Shown: positions 8,226-17,747 of the stretch, in pieces
Numbering within the stretch: the first letter of the stretch is position 1
How the letters are laid out: each line of letters starts with the position of its first letter
NCBI RefSeq assembly: GCF_020614395.1
Contig: NZ_CP085324.1
Span: 2,051,564 to 2,115,563 of the forward strand
From: Salarchaeum japonicum
GTDB lineage: Archaea > Halobacteriota > Halobacteria > Halobacteriales > Halobacteriaceae
Direction of reading: 5' to 3'
Length of the DNA: 64,000 nt
Made by a program: the position numbers and the translations under genes
Notes under the pieces: model-generated
Told to the model about the DNA's origin: nothing
The model's database searches: none
Seen by the model: the letters and a program-made list of their open reading frames with translations, nothing else

Positions 8226-8305
8226 TATGTCCTGACGAGTCGCCGCGCGGGGTCGGGTTCGGAGGCGGTGACGATCCCCGCGCGGTCGTAGTGTCACCCG
8301 AAAGC
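8226..8305 (+). ncRNA. Candidate structured small RNA, element A
   Basis: The predicted transcript starts about 26 nt after the TATA-like box with TGTCCTGA. A perfect 10-bp stem follows (8243-8252 with 8276-8285) closing a 23-nt loop. It then runs through TGTCACCCGAAAGCC. Copy B keeps the flanking boxes (TGTTCTGA and TGTCGCCCGAACGCC) while changing the stem sequence and preserving pairing. That pattern supports RNA structure. It matches no RNA family I know. Confidence 0.35.
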
Positions 8306-8400
8306 CATTCTTGCCGGTGTCGGTGACGAACGGGGGGAGACACCACGCAAACTCGCCGGTGTCCGTCGCTATTAGGCGGTCGCGGCCGTCCCGATACCTA

Positions 8401-9753
8401 ATGAGCGACGACCACCTGCATCTGAACCTCTTCACGATGAACTCCGTGGAGCACGTGACGGTCGGGTCGTGGCGGTACCCCGGCGACCAGTCGCACCGCT
8501 ACACGGACCGCGAGTACTGGACGGAAGTCGCGCGAACGGCCGAGCGCGGCGGGTTCGACGCCGTGTTCTTCGCGGACGTGCGCGGCGTCTACGACGTGTA
8601 CGACGACTCCGTCGACCCCGCCATCGAGAAGGCGGTGCAGACGCCGTCGAACGACCCCGCGTACGTCGTGCCCGCGATGGCCGAGGTGACGGACGACCTC
8701 GGGTTCGCGGTGACGAAGTCCACGTCGTACAACCACCCCTACCAGCTCGCCCGAGAGCTCTCGACGCTCGACCACGTGACTGACGGCCGCATCGCGTTCA
8801 ACATCGTCACCTCCTACCTGGAGAGCGCGGCGGCGAACCTCGGGCTCGACGGCCGCATCGAGCACGACGAGCGCTACGACCGCGCGGACGAGTTCATGGA
8901 GGTCTGTTATCGGCTCTGGGAGGACTCCTGGGAGGACGACGCGGTCGTTCGCGACCGCGACTCCGGCACGTTCACCGACCCGGAGAAGGTGCACGACGTG
9001 GACTTCGATGGAGAGTACTTCCAGGTTCCGGGGCCGCACGGCTGCGAGCCGAGCCCGCAGCGCACGCCCGTGCTCTACCAGGCGGGGTCGTCCGACCGCG
9101 GTCGGGAGTTCGCGGCGCGGAACGCGGAGGCGGTGTTCGTCAGTCAGCCGAACGAGCAGGCGGTCACGGACTACATGGCAGACGTGCGAGAGCGCGCCGA
9201 GTCGTACGGCCGCGACCCGGACGCGCTCGAATTCTTCCCCGGAATCGTCCCCATCGTCGGGGAGACCGAAGCCATCGCGGAGGCGAAACACGAGAGTTAC
9301 GTGGACGCCATCGACGTCGAGGGCGTGCTCACCTTGCTCTCCGGGTTCGTGGACATGGATCTCTCCGAACTCGACCCCGACCAGAAGCTCGAACACATCG
9401 AGACGGAGGCCATCCAGGGTGTTGTGAACGCGTTCACGACGAACGACGACCGCGAGTGGACGGTGCGGGAGGTCGCGGAGTTCGCGGGTCTCGGCACCAC
9501 GTCGCCCGTCGTCGTCGGGACGCCCGAGCAGGTCGCGGACGAGCTCGAGCGCTGGCACGACGAGGTCGGCGTGAACGGCTTCAACGTGAAGGAGGTCGTG
9601 CGCCCGGACACGCTCCAGGAGTTCGTCGACCTCGTGGTTCCCGAACTCCGCGAGCGCGACCTGCTGCCCGAGGAGTCGTCGTCGGGGACGCTCCGGGAGC
9701 GGACGTTCGGCCGTAGCCGACTGCACGAGAGTCATCCGGCGCGACAGGAGTAA
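8401..9753 (+). CDS. NtaA/DmoA-type FMN-dependent monooxygenase (LLM class)
   Basis: The 450-residue bacterial-luciferase-like TIM barrel belongs to the two-component flavin monooxygenase group (nitrilotriacetate, dimethylsulfide and alkanesulfonate types). It uses reduced FMN supplied by a separate reductase. Diagnostic parts are 'WTEVARTAERGGFDAVFFAD', 'GFAVTKSTSYNHPYQLAR', 'RIAFNIVTSY', 'HDERYDRADEF' and 'PVLYQAGSSDRGREFAARNAE'. The ATG at 8401 was chosen over an upstream in-frame start because the alignable sequence begins there and a TATA-like box (near 8371) lies 30 nt upstream. The physiological substrate is not predictable. Confidence 0.85.
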   Translation: MSDDHLHLNLFTMNSVEHVTVGSWRYPGDQSHRYTDREYWTEVARTAERGGFDAVFFADVRGVYDVYDDSVDPAIEKAVQTPSNDPAYVVPAMAEVTDDLGFAVTKSTSYNHPYQLARELSTLDHVTDGRIAFNIVTSYLESAAANLGLDGRIEHDERYDRADEFMEVCYRLWEDSWEDDAVVRDRDSGTFTDPEKVHDVDFDGEYFQVPGPHGCEPSPQRTPVLYQAGSSDRGREFAARNAEAVFVSQPNEQAVTDYMADVRERAESYGRDPDALEFFPGIVPIVGETEAIAEAKHESYVDAIDVEGVLTLLSGFVDMDLSELDPDQKLEHIETEAIQGVVNAFTTNDDREWTVREVAEFAGLGTTSPVVVGTPEQVADELERWHDEVGVNGFNVKEVVRPDTLQEFVDLVVPELRERDLLPEESSSGTLRERTFGRSRLHESHPARQE

Positions 9754-9789
9754 CGTTCATTCCGTCGGGCGCTCATTCTCCGACGACTG

Positions 9790-11355
9790 ATGGAGCCGAC
9801 GAGCACCGACGAGGAGCACATCCACGTCGGGGAGACGGCGGACGGCACGCCCGTGGAGTTGCCGACCGTCGACATCCTCACGGGACGCGCGTTCCTCACG
9901 GGGAAGTCCGGGAGCGGGAAGTCGAACACGGCGAGCGTCGTCATCGAGGAACTGCTCGACGCGGGCTTTCCCGTCCTCATCGTGGACTGCGAGGGCGAGT
10001 ACTACGGGTTGAAGGAGGAGTTCGAGTTACTGCACGCGGGCGCTGACGAGGAGTGCGACATCCAGGTCGGTCCGGAGCACGCGGAGAAGCTCGCGAGCCT
10101 CGCGCTCGAACAGAACGTCCCCGTCATCCTCGACGTGTCGGGGTTCCTGGACGAGGACGCGTCGGACGAGCTGGTGCGGGAGACGGCGCGGCAGTTGTTC
10201 GTGAAGGAGAAGAAGCTGAAGAAGCCCTTTTTGCTGGTCGTGGAGGAAGTCCACGAGTACATCCCGGAAGGCGCGGGGATGGGCGAGACGGGGCGGATGC
10301 TCATCAAGGTCGGGAAGCGCGGGCGCAAGCACGGCCTGGGCGTGATGGGTATCAGTCAGCGGCCGGCGGACGTGAAGAAGGACTTCATCACGCAGGCGAA
10401 CTGGCTCGTCTGGCATCGGCTCACCTGGGAGAACGACACGAAGGTCGTCGGGCGCATCGTCGGCTCCGAGTACGGCGAGCAGGTGTCGGAACTGGACGCG
10501 GGCGAGGCGTTCGTGCAGGCGGACTGGACGGACGACGCGGTGTCCCGCATCCAGTTCAAGCGCAAGCGGACGTTCGACGCGGGCGCGACCCCGGGGCTCG
10601 ACGACTTCGAGCGCCCCGAATTGAAGTCGGTGAGCGAGGGGTTGATGGACGACCTGGCGTCGATTTCGGAGCGCGAGGAGCGCGAGGAAGACCGCATCGC
10701 GGAGCTGGAGGAGGAGCTCGCGGCGAAGCGCGAGCGCATCAACGAACTGGAGGAGGAACTCCGGTCGGCGCGGAACGTCTCGATGGCGGCGCGCCAGATG
10801 GCGAACGTCCTGACGGCCGAGGGCGTGCAGACGACGCTCCCCACGGACGCGGACGAGGACGTGGAGGCGTTGCGCGCGAAGGTCGAGCGGTTGGAGGACG
10901 CGCTCGACGAGGAGGAACCCGAGTCCTACGACATCGAGGAGATTCAGGAGAAGTTCAAGGAACGCGGGGAGGAACTCGCGGACGACCCCGATGCGGCGGC
11001 CGACGCCGACAGCGGGGGCGAGCAGTCGGCGCGCGTGGACGCGCTGTTGGAGTCGCCGTCGGTGCGGGTGCGGGTGGAGGCGGCGATACGGGAGTCGCAG
11101 TGCAACGAGGAGCGCGCGCGCCGACTGCTGGACGAACTCGACGGCGAGCGCACCGCGCACGACCTCTGCGAGGCCGCGTCCCTGCCCATCGGGGACGCGC
11201 AGAGCCTGCTGGACGCGCTGCGGAGTCGGCGGCTGGTGACGCGGAACGCGAACCGCGAGTACGCGTTCGACGGCGAAGAACTGCGGCGGTTGGCGCGCGG
11301 CGACGACCCGCGGGGCGCGGTGTCGGAACTGAGCGAGCAGTGGCGGTTCGACTAA
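9790..11355 (+). CDS. HerA-like (DUF87) ATP-binding protein with coiled coil
   Basis: The 521-residue P-loop ATPase has a short beta N terminus, Walker A 'GKSGSGKSNT' at residues 38-47, Walker B 'FLLVVEEVHEYIP' near 146-158 and an RP-containing 'GISQRPADVKKDF' arginine region. This matches HerA/FtsK-type translocases. Residues of about 295-385 are a long charged coiled coil, and the C terminus looks like one or two winged-helix folds. Unlike classical HerA it is not next to nurA, mre11 or rad50. It starts 36 nt after the monooxygenase and may be co-transcribed. A DNA-translocating role is inferred from the family only. Confidence 0.75.
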   Translation: MEPTSTDEEHIHVGETADGTPVELPTVDILTGRAFLTGKSGSGKSNTASVVIEELLDAGFPVLIVDCEGEYYGLKEEFELLHAGADEECDIQVGPEHAEKLASLALEQNVPVILDVSGFLDEDASDELVRETARQLFVKEKKLKKPFLLVVEEVHEYIPEGAGMGETGRMLIKVGKRGRKHGLGVMGISQRPADVKKDFITQANWLVWHRLTWENDTKVVGRIVGSEYGEQVSELDAGEAFVQADWTDDAVSRIQFKRKRTFDAGATPGLDDFERPELKSVSEGLMDDLASISEREEREEDRIAELEEELAAKRERINELEEELRSARNVSMAARQMANVLTAEGVQTTLPTDADEDVEALRAKVERLEDALDEEEPESYDIEEIQEKFKERGEELADDPDAAADADSGGEQSARVDALLESPSVRVRVEAAIRESQCNEERARRLLDELDGERTAHDLCEAASLPIGDAQSLLDALRSRRLVTRNANREYAFDGEELRRLARGDDPRGAVSELSEQWRFD

Positions 11356-11431
11356 CGGAGGACGGAGCGGTCGCTACGGGGCGTGAATACGTGGAAAATC
11401 TGTTTTGCTACCGTTACCGCGGGGTTACGTC

Positions 11432-11629
11432 TTATTCGAGGCGCTTGAGGTTCTTCGCGCGAGGACCCTTGGGGGCGTCCTCGATCTCGAATTCGACTTC
11501 CTGACCTTCTTCGAGGTCCGGGCCGCCAACGTCCTCCATGTGGAAGAAAACGTCCTCGTCCGCATCCTCAGTCTCGATGAAACCGTAACCGCCAGTGTCG
11601 TTGAAGAAATCAACCGTACCAGTTGCCAT
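11432..11629 (-). CDS. cspA: Cold-shock domain protein
   Basis: The 65-residue single OB-fold nucleic-acid chaperone has an RNP1-like 'GGYGFI' at about 13-18 and RNP2-like 'DVFFHMED' at about 26-33. The C terminus ends 'GPRAKNLKRLE'. It should bind single-stranded RNA or DNA. The minus-strand upstream region has a GGGTTATCAG TATA-like box about 33 nt before the ATG, predicting a leader of a few bases. Confidence 0.93.
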   Translation of the reverse strand: MATGTVDFFNDTGGYGFIETEDADEDVFFHMEDVGGPDLEEGQEVEFEIEDAPKGPRAKNLKRLE

Positions 11630-11690
11630 TACAAATCTATAGAGTGGCTCCCCACTGATAACCCTTCCGCGATAGATACTGTCACCCCGG

Positions 11691-13133
11691 TTAGTCGTCG
11701 GCGGGGGTGCCGGGGCGGAACTCGCGGCTGCGTTCCTTCCAGACGCCGGTGGAGAACCACCAGTAGTTGATTGCGGCGGGGACGAACGTCTCCGCGACGA
11801 GGGAGAGATAGAGGCCGACGAGGCCGAGGTCGGTGTACGCGCCGAGCGCGGCGAGCGGGAGCGCGAACCCGAACATCCCGACGAGCTGGCTGTAGAAGGG
11901 GACGCGGGTGTCGCCGGCGGCGTCGAGCGGGCCGGCGGCCGCGCCCTTCACGGCCTGTGCGAGCACGGCGATACAGCAGACGTAGACGAACGCGGTGGTC
12001 GCGGGGACGGTGCCGGGCGTGGCGTCGGGGCCGATGAACAGGTCGGCGATGGGGTGGGCGAACGCGGCGACGATGGCGGACGCGACGAGGTAGGTGCCGA
12101 TGGAGAACAGCACCACGTCCTTCGCGACGGCTTCCGCGCCGGCCTCGTCACCCCGGCCGAGGTTCTGGCCGACGAGGCTGCTGGACGCGAGGCCGAACCC
12201 CCAACCGGGCGTGTTCATGAGCGCGTAGATGCGGCGGGCGACGGTGTAGGCGGCGAGGACGGTGGTGCCGAAGCTGGCGACGATGGCGAGCATCGGGATG
12301 CGGGCGACGGTCCAGACGCCGTTCCGGCCGACGACTGGCGTGCCGATGCGGACGATGTCGGTGACGGTTTCGCGGTCGAAGTAGCGGTCGCGGAGGGAGA
12401 CGGCGGCGGGGAGGGGGTCGCAGAAGGGGAGGCGGCCGCGGGCGAGGCCGACGGCGAACGCGGTGGTGCCGAGGACGTTCGCGAGCACGGTTCCGAGCGC
12501 GGCACCGGTGACGCCCATCCCGAGCCCGAAGATGAAGAGGGCGTTCAGGGCGATGTTGGACGCCGCGCCGCCGCCGCGCACTATCATCGGCGTATAGGCG
12601 TCGTCCGCGCCGATGTAGATGCGGCTTCCGACGAGGTTCAGGCCGGCGAACGGCACGCCGAACGCGAGGATGCGGAGGTAGTCCGCGCCGTAGGTGACGG
12701 TCGCCGGGTCGTCGGAGAGGAGGCCGAGGAGGTCGGTGGGGAAGACGAACAGGACGGCGGCGAGCGGGAGGGTGAGCGCGAGGACGACGAGGACGCTGGA
12801 GCGAATCGCCTGCCCGAACTGGTCGTAGTCCTCCGCGCCGTGGCCCTGGGAGACGAGCGCGATGGTGCCGGCGGCCATCCCGCCGCCGATGGAGAACGCG
12901 AGCCCCCAGAACGGGGACGCGAGGCCGACGCCGCCGATGGCGGCTTCCCCGAGGACGATGCCGACCATCGCCACGTCGGCGGCGTTCTTCGACATCCGCG
13001 CGAGGCCCGTGACGATGCGGGGCCACGAGAGGTCGGTGGTCGAGCGCACGTGCTGGTGGTCGACGAGGCCGGCCCTGGAGAGGAGGAGGCCGACGCCGAG
13101 GATGACCAGCCGGACGGGGTTCGGAAAACGCAC
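11691..13133 (-). CDS. MATE family efflux transporter
   Basis: The 480-residue integral membrane protein has about 12 hydrophobic helices, in the multidrug and toxin extrusion (MatE) superfamily. Such proteins export cationic or other compounds by Na+ or H+ antiport. Family segments include 'MVGIVLGEAAIGGVGLASP', 'GFGLASSSLVGQNLGRGDE' and the central 'GRNGVWTV'. An ATG lies three codons upstream at 13142, but the TATA-like CTATTGTTTC near 13160 is 27 nt from the GTG at 13133. The GTG is therefore the likelier leaderless start. Confidence 0.85.
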   Translation of the reverse strand: MRFPNPVRLVILGVGLLLSRAGLVDHQHVRSTTDLSWPRIVTGLARMSKNAADVAMVGIVLGEAAIGGVGLASPFWGLAFSIGGGMAAGTIALVSQGHGAEDYDQFGQAIRSSVLVVLALTLPLAAVLFVFPTDLLGLLSDDPATVTYGADYLRILAFGVPFAGLNLVGSRIYIGADDAYTPMIVRGGGAASNIALNALFIFGLGMGVTGAALGTVLANVLGTTAFAVGLARGRLPFCDPLPAAVSLRDRYFDRETVTDIVRIGTPVVGRNGVWTVARIPMLAIVASFGTTVLAAYTVARRIYALMNTPGWGFGLASSSLVGQNLGRGDEAGAEAVAKDVVLFSIGTYLVASAIVAAFAHPIADLFIGPDATPGTVPATTAFVYVCCIAVLAQAVKGAAAGPLDAAGDTRVPFYSQLVGMFGFALPLAALGAYTDLGLVGLYLSLVAETFVPAAINYWWFSTGVWKERSREFRPGTPADD

Positions 13134-13183
13134 TACACCCAACTATTTCGGTTCGAAACAATAGGGGTTTCCATCCGGACTCG

Positions 13184-13972
13184 TTAGCGTCCGGAGAACT
13201 CGGGGTCGCGGCCCTCCAACTGCGCCTCGAAGCCCTCGCGGCGGTCGTCGGTGCCGTAGACTTCCATCGCGAGCGCGTGCTCGTAGTCGAGGCCCTCGTC
13301 GAGCGGCACGTCGAACGTGTGTGAGAACGCCCGGAGCGCGTTCTCGACGCCGCGCGGGGCGTTCTCCGTGAGCGAGTCCGCGAGTTCGCGCGCCCGGTCG
13401 TCCACCTCGTCGTCGGGCGCGACCTCGGTGACGAGGTTGATACGGTCGGCCTCCGCGGGGTCGACGAACTCGCCCGTCAACACCAGTTCCTTCGCCTTCG
13501 CGAGGCCGACGAGCCGCGGGAGGCGCTGCGTCGACCCCTGGTGGGGGAAGATGCCGAGGTCGACCTCGATGACGCCGTACTTCGCGTCCGCGCCGAGCAC
13601 GCGGAAGTCGCAGGGGAGCGTGAGTTCGAACCCGCCCGCGATGCCCGCGCCCTGCACCGCGGCGACGGTCGGCGTCGTCATCCCGTCGATGGCGTCGAGG
13701 AGCGCGCGGAAGTCCCGGTGGAGCGCGTCGTGCTCGCGCACGTCGTTCTCCGCCATCATCTCCAGGTCGAAGCCCGCACAGAACACGCCGCCCTCGCCGC
13801 GGAGCGTCGCCGCGCGAACCGCATCGTCCGCGTCCACGGCGTGCACCGCGTCCGTGAGGTCGCGCACCGCCGCGCCGGTGAGCGCGTTCCGCTTCTCGGG
13901 GCGCGTGATGACCACGTCCGCGCGGCTGTCCTCGACCTCGATTCGCACGTGCTCGCTCTCGATTGACGGCAT
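13184..13972 (-). CDS. Enoyl-CoA hydratase/isomerase family protein
   Basis: The 262-residue crotonase-fold protein acts on acyl-CoA thioesters, typically hydration in beta-oxidation or related steps. Oxyanion-hole segments are 'GGVFCAGFDLEMM' and 'AVQGAGIAGGFELTLPCDF'. The downstream 'KYGVIEVDLGIFPHQG' region carries the acidic catalytic position. The ATG at 13972 fits a TATA-like CTTTATCACG box 28 nt upstream. Crotonase members vary in reaction, so only the family is assigned. Confidence 0.87.
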   Translation of the reverse strand: MPSIESEHVRIEVEDSRADVVITRPEKRNALTGAAVRDLTDAVHAVDADDAVRAATLRGEGGVFCAGFDLEMMAENDVREHDALHRDFRALLDAIDGMTTPTVAAVQGAGIAGGFELTLPCDFRVLGADAKYGVIEVDLGIFPHQGSTQRLPRLVGLAKAKELVLTGEFVDPAEADRINLVTEVAPDDEVDDRARELADSLTENAPRGVENALRAFSHTFDVPLDEGLDYEHALAMEVYGTDDRREGFEAQLEGRDPEFSGR

Positions 13973-14047
13973 ACCGTGGCGTGCACGACAGCCCGTGATA
14001 AAGGTACGCACGGCAAACGCTTTGGGCGCGCCCGCCCCACTCCGGGT

Positions 14048-14758
14048 ATGCGACGCGTCGACTACGGCGACGGCGACGACCGCCTCGTGTTCGTCCTCGG
14101 CTGGGGGAACCGCCCCGAACACGACGGCGTCCAGTGGCTCATCGACCACCTCATCGACGAGGGCTACCGGGTGAGCGCGTTCGAACTCCCGCGCACCATC
14201 ACGGACTTCGAGCGCGAGTACCTCGCGCCCGTCCAGTCGTTCGTGGACGACCGCGACGAGTACCGCCTCCTCAGCCACAGCACGGGCGGCCTCGTCGCGC
14301 GCCACCTCGCCACCGACGACGCCCTCCAGACCCGCACCTACCTCAGCCCCTGGTGGGGGTTTCACGCCGACCTCCAGAACCCCATCGTCTCCCTCGCCAC
14401 GAAACTCCCCGTCTCGATACCGATTCTGCCCGCCGAAGTCACTCGGGAGAAACTCGGAAGCCTCGCAAGCGACGCCTGGGTCGCCGACGCCCCCGACTAC
14501 GCCGCCCCCACCTTCCTCCGCGAAGCCAAACGCGCCCAGAACACCCTCCCGCCGTTCGACACCCGGGACGCCGTCTTCTACAACCCCGACGACCCCATCG
14601 TCAGCGGCCCCACCATCAAAGACCACACGCCCGAATCGAACCGCGTCGCGTTCACCGACGGCCACGAACTCTTCAACTCCAGCACGCGCGACGACCACAT
14701 CGACGCCGTGCTCGCCGCCGTCCGCGACGGCGCGAACGCACTCCCACGGCGCGCCTGA
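14048..14758 (+). CDS. Alpha/beta hydrolase
   Basis: The 236-residue protein has an alpha/beta-hydrolase fold. The nucleophile elbow is 'SHSTGG' (Ser within G/S-x-S-x-G), the acid is probably in 'YNPDDPIV', and the histidine is in 'DGHELF' or 'DDHID'. It is divergent from the enoyl-CoA hydratase with a 75-bp spacer holding a TATA-like box in each direction. The plus-strand box (GCTTTGGGC, near 14021) is 27 nt from the ATG. The substrate is unknown. Confidence 0.75.
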   Translation: MRRVDYGDGDDRLVFVLGWGNRPEHDGVQWLIDHLIDEGYRVSAFELPRTITDFEREYLAPVQSFVDDRDEYRLLSHSTGGLVARHLATDDALQTRTYLSPWWGFHADLQNPIVSLATKLPVSIPILPAEVTREKLGSLASDAWVADAPDYAAPTFLREAKRAQNTLPPFDTRDAVFYNPDDPIVSGPTIKDHTPESNRVAFTDGHELFNSSTRDDHIDAVLAAVRDGANALPRRA

Positions 14759-14867
14759 TGGCGTCGGGGCGCGAGTGACCCCATGGTCACATCTCCGCGG
14801 ACTCTGCGCCGAGAAACCGCCGGAACGCGTCGCTGTCCGGTGAATGTGTTTCGAGTAGAATCGGAAT

Positions 14868-14940
14868 GCCGCCTCCCCGATTTGAACGGGGGACAGCTCG
14901 ATCTTCAGTCGAGTGCTCTCCCAGTCTGAGCTAAGGCGGC
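14868..14940 (-). tRNA. tRNA-Phe (GAA)
   Basis: The 73-nt cloverleaf on the minus strand has a 7-bp acceptor GCCGCCT paired with AGGCGGC. The anticodon stem is CTCGA/TCGAG around loop CTGAAGA, giving anticodon GAA. The T-loop is GTTCAAATC. No intron and no encoded CCA are seen. Confidence 0.95.
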
Positions 14941-15028
14941 GTGCATCCCAACCGAGGGGGAGTGCGTGAAAAAGGGTTTCGGATTGCCACCGGACGGCGA
15001 CATTCCCGACTCGTAGCGCAGAACGAAT

Positions 15029-15052
15029 AGTGGGTTCAGGCGGATTCGAACC
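15029..15052 (-). repeat. tRNA-Val 3'-end fragment (decayed duplicate)
   Basis: On the minus strand this 24-bp segment repeats the T-loop and acceptor 3' end of the tRNA-Val gene exactly 110 bp away (15139-15162), with two mismatches. The rest of the tRNA is absent. Duplicated tRNA 3' ends are the usual scar of integration at a tRNA attachment site. No integrase remains here. Confidence 0.6.
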
Positions 15053-15141
15053 TCGGTCGGACGTGCTCACGTCGTTGCGCGCGCCCTCCCTGATTCGAAG
15101 CCGCGACCCATTCGCTCGTCACGGTCGCTCCTCGCAGAAGT

Positions 15142-15213
15142 GGGTCCGGGCGGATTCGAACCACCGGCCTCTTCCTTGTAAGGGAAGCGTCATAACCGCT
15201 AGACCACGGACCC
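15142..15213 (-). tRNA. tRNA-Val (UAC)
   Basis: The 72-nt minus-strand cloverleaf has acceptor GGGTCCG/CGGACCC. The anticodon stem is CTTCC/GGAAG with loop CTTACAA, giving anticodon TAC. The T-loop is GTTCGAATC. No intron or encoded CCA is present. Its 3' end is partly duplicated at 15029-15052. Confidence 0.95.
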
Positions 15214-15240
15214 GCACCGAATTTTGGCCGGTGAGCGGGG

Positions 15241-15250
15241 AAAACGTTTG
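15241..15250. promoter_or_regulatory. Shared palindromic TATA-like box between tRNA-Val and the DUF192 gene
   Basis: AAACGTTT is self-complementary. Its centre is about 28 nt from the DUF192 start (plus) and 33 nt from the mature tRNA-Val 5' end (minus). One box could direct transcription both ways, with a short tRNA precursor leader. Confidence 0.4.
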
Positions 15251-15273
15251 CCTTTCGCCCGACTAGGTGTGGT

Positions 15274-15723
15274 ATGGTGCGTCGTTCGACGGTGGTGGCG
15301 GTGGTGTTCGTCGCGGCGCTCGCGGGCGTGGGTGTGTGGTGGTTCGCGGGCGACGGGGTGTCGCGCGCGCACGTGACGGTGGAGACGGCGAACGACAGCG
15401 TGGTGTTGGAGATGGTGGTGGCGGACACGGCGCGGGAGCGCTACGAGGGGCTCAGCGGCACCGCGAGTCTTCCCGCGGACGGGATGGTGTTCCGGTACGC
15501 GTCGGTGGGCGAGCGGGCGTACGTGATGCGGGGGATGAACTACCCCATCGACATCGTGTTCGTCGCGGACGGCGAGGTGACGGCGGTGCATCACGCGGTG
15601 GTGGAAGACCCGCCGCTCACGCGGTACCGGGGGCGCGCGGACTGCGTGCTCGAACTTCCCTACAATTGGACGGCGAGGCACGGCGTGAGCGTCGGAAACG
15701 ACGTGGCATGTTTCGGTTCGTAG
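15274..15723 (+). CDS. DUF192 domain protein, membrane-anchored/secreted
   Basis: The 149-residue protein begins with one hydrophobic helix (about residues 6-26). A DUF192 beta-barrel follows, with 'ERYEGLSGTASLPADGMVF', 'RGMNYPIDIVFVADGEV' and 'VLELPYNW'. The N-terminal helix implies an extracytoplasmic location. The DUF192 family has no established activity. The ATG at 15274 is 28 nt from the AAACGTTT box. It is followed 36 nt later by the ABC exporter gene, which has its own promoter. Confidence 0.8.
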   Translation: MVRRSTVVAVVFVAALAGVGVWWFAGDGVSRAHVTVETANDSVVLEMVVADTARERYEGLSGTASLPADGMVFRYASVGERAYVMRGMNYPIDIVFVADGEVTAVHHAVVEDPPLTRYRGRADCVLELPYNWTARHGVSVGNDVACFGS

Positions 15724-15727
15724 GAAA

Positions 15728-15737
15728 CCCTTTTGTC
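15728..15737 (+). promoter_or_regulatory. Predicted promoter of the ABC exporter gene
   Basis: ACCCTTTTGT is a TATA-like box preceded by GGAAA, centred about 28 nt before the ATG at 15760. This supports that start over in-frame upstream codons. Confidence 0.45.
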
Positions 15738-15759
15738 AGGGTGTCACTTTCTACCAGTA

Positions 15760-17697
<1,938 letters not shown>

Positions 17698-17747
17698 CCG
17701 CCGAGGCGGCCACTAACTGTTTTCCGTCGGCGTTCCACGCCCCGAGT

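Larger units (their letters stand above)
8026..8310 (+). repeat. Dispersed intergenic element, copy A
   Basis: This is the gene-free stretch 8026-8400. Immediately after the stop codon comes CCCACCTTTTT. Three perfect hairpins follow: 8042-8052/8056-8066, 8090-8098/8102-8110 and 8115-8121/8128-8134. Then comes the block GCGCGAACGTTCAAATA (to 8203) and the box GGCCAGCG (8213-8220). From about 8226 a TGTCCTGA box leads into a 10-bp stem. Copies B and C share the order and much of the sequence. I see no credible coding sequence here. Confidence 0.75.

Noticed and set aside
8226-8305. Element A as SRP RNA, RNase P RNA or a C/D-box guide RNA
   Set aside because: It is too short for SRP or RNase P RNA and lacks their conserved cores; a CTGA is present but a convincing C box is missing in copies B and C.
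8022-8435. Minus-strand frame across dispersed element A
   Set aside because: It consists of hairpin arms and the promoter block, has an Arg/Phe/Pro-rich composition and no counterpart in copies B or C.
15029-15141. A third tRNA between tRNA-Phe and tRNA-Val
   Set aside because: The segment has the T-loop and acceptor 3' end only, and the 5' side does not fold into a cloverleaf.
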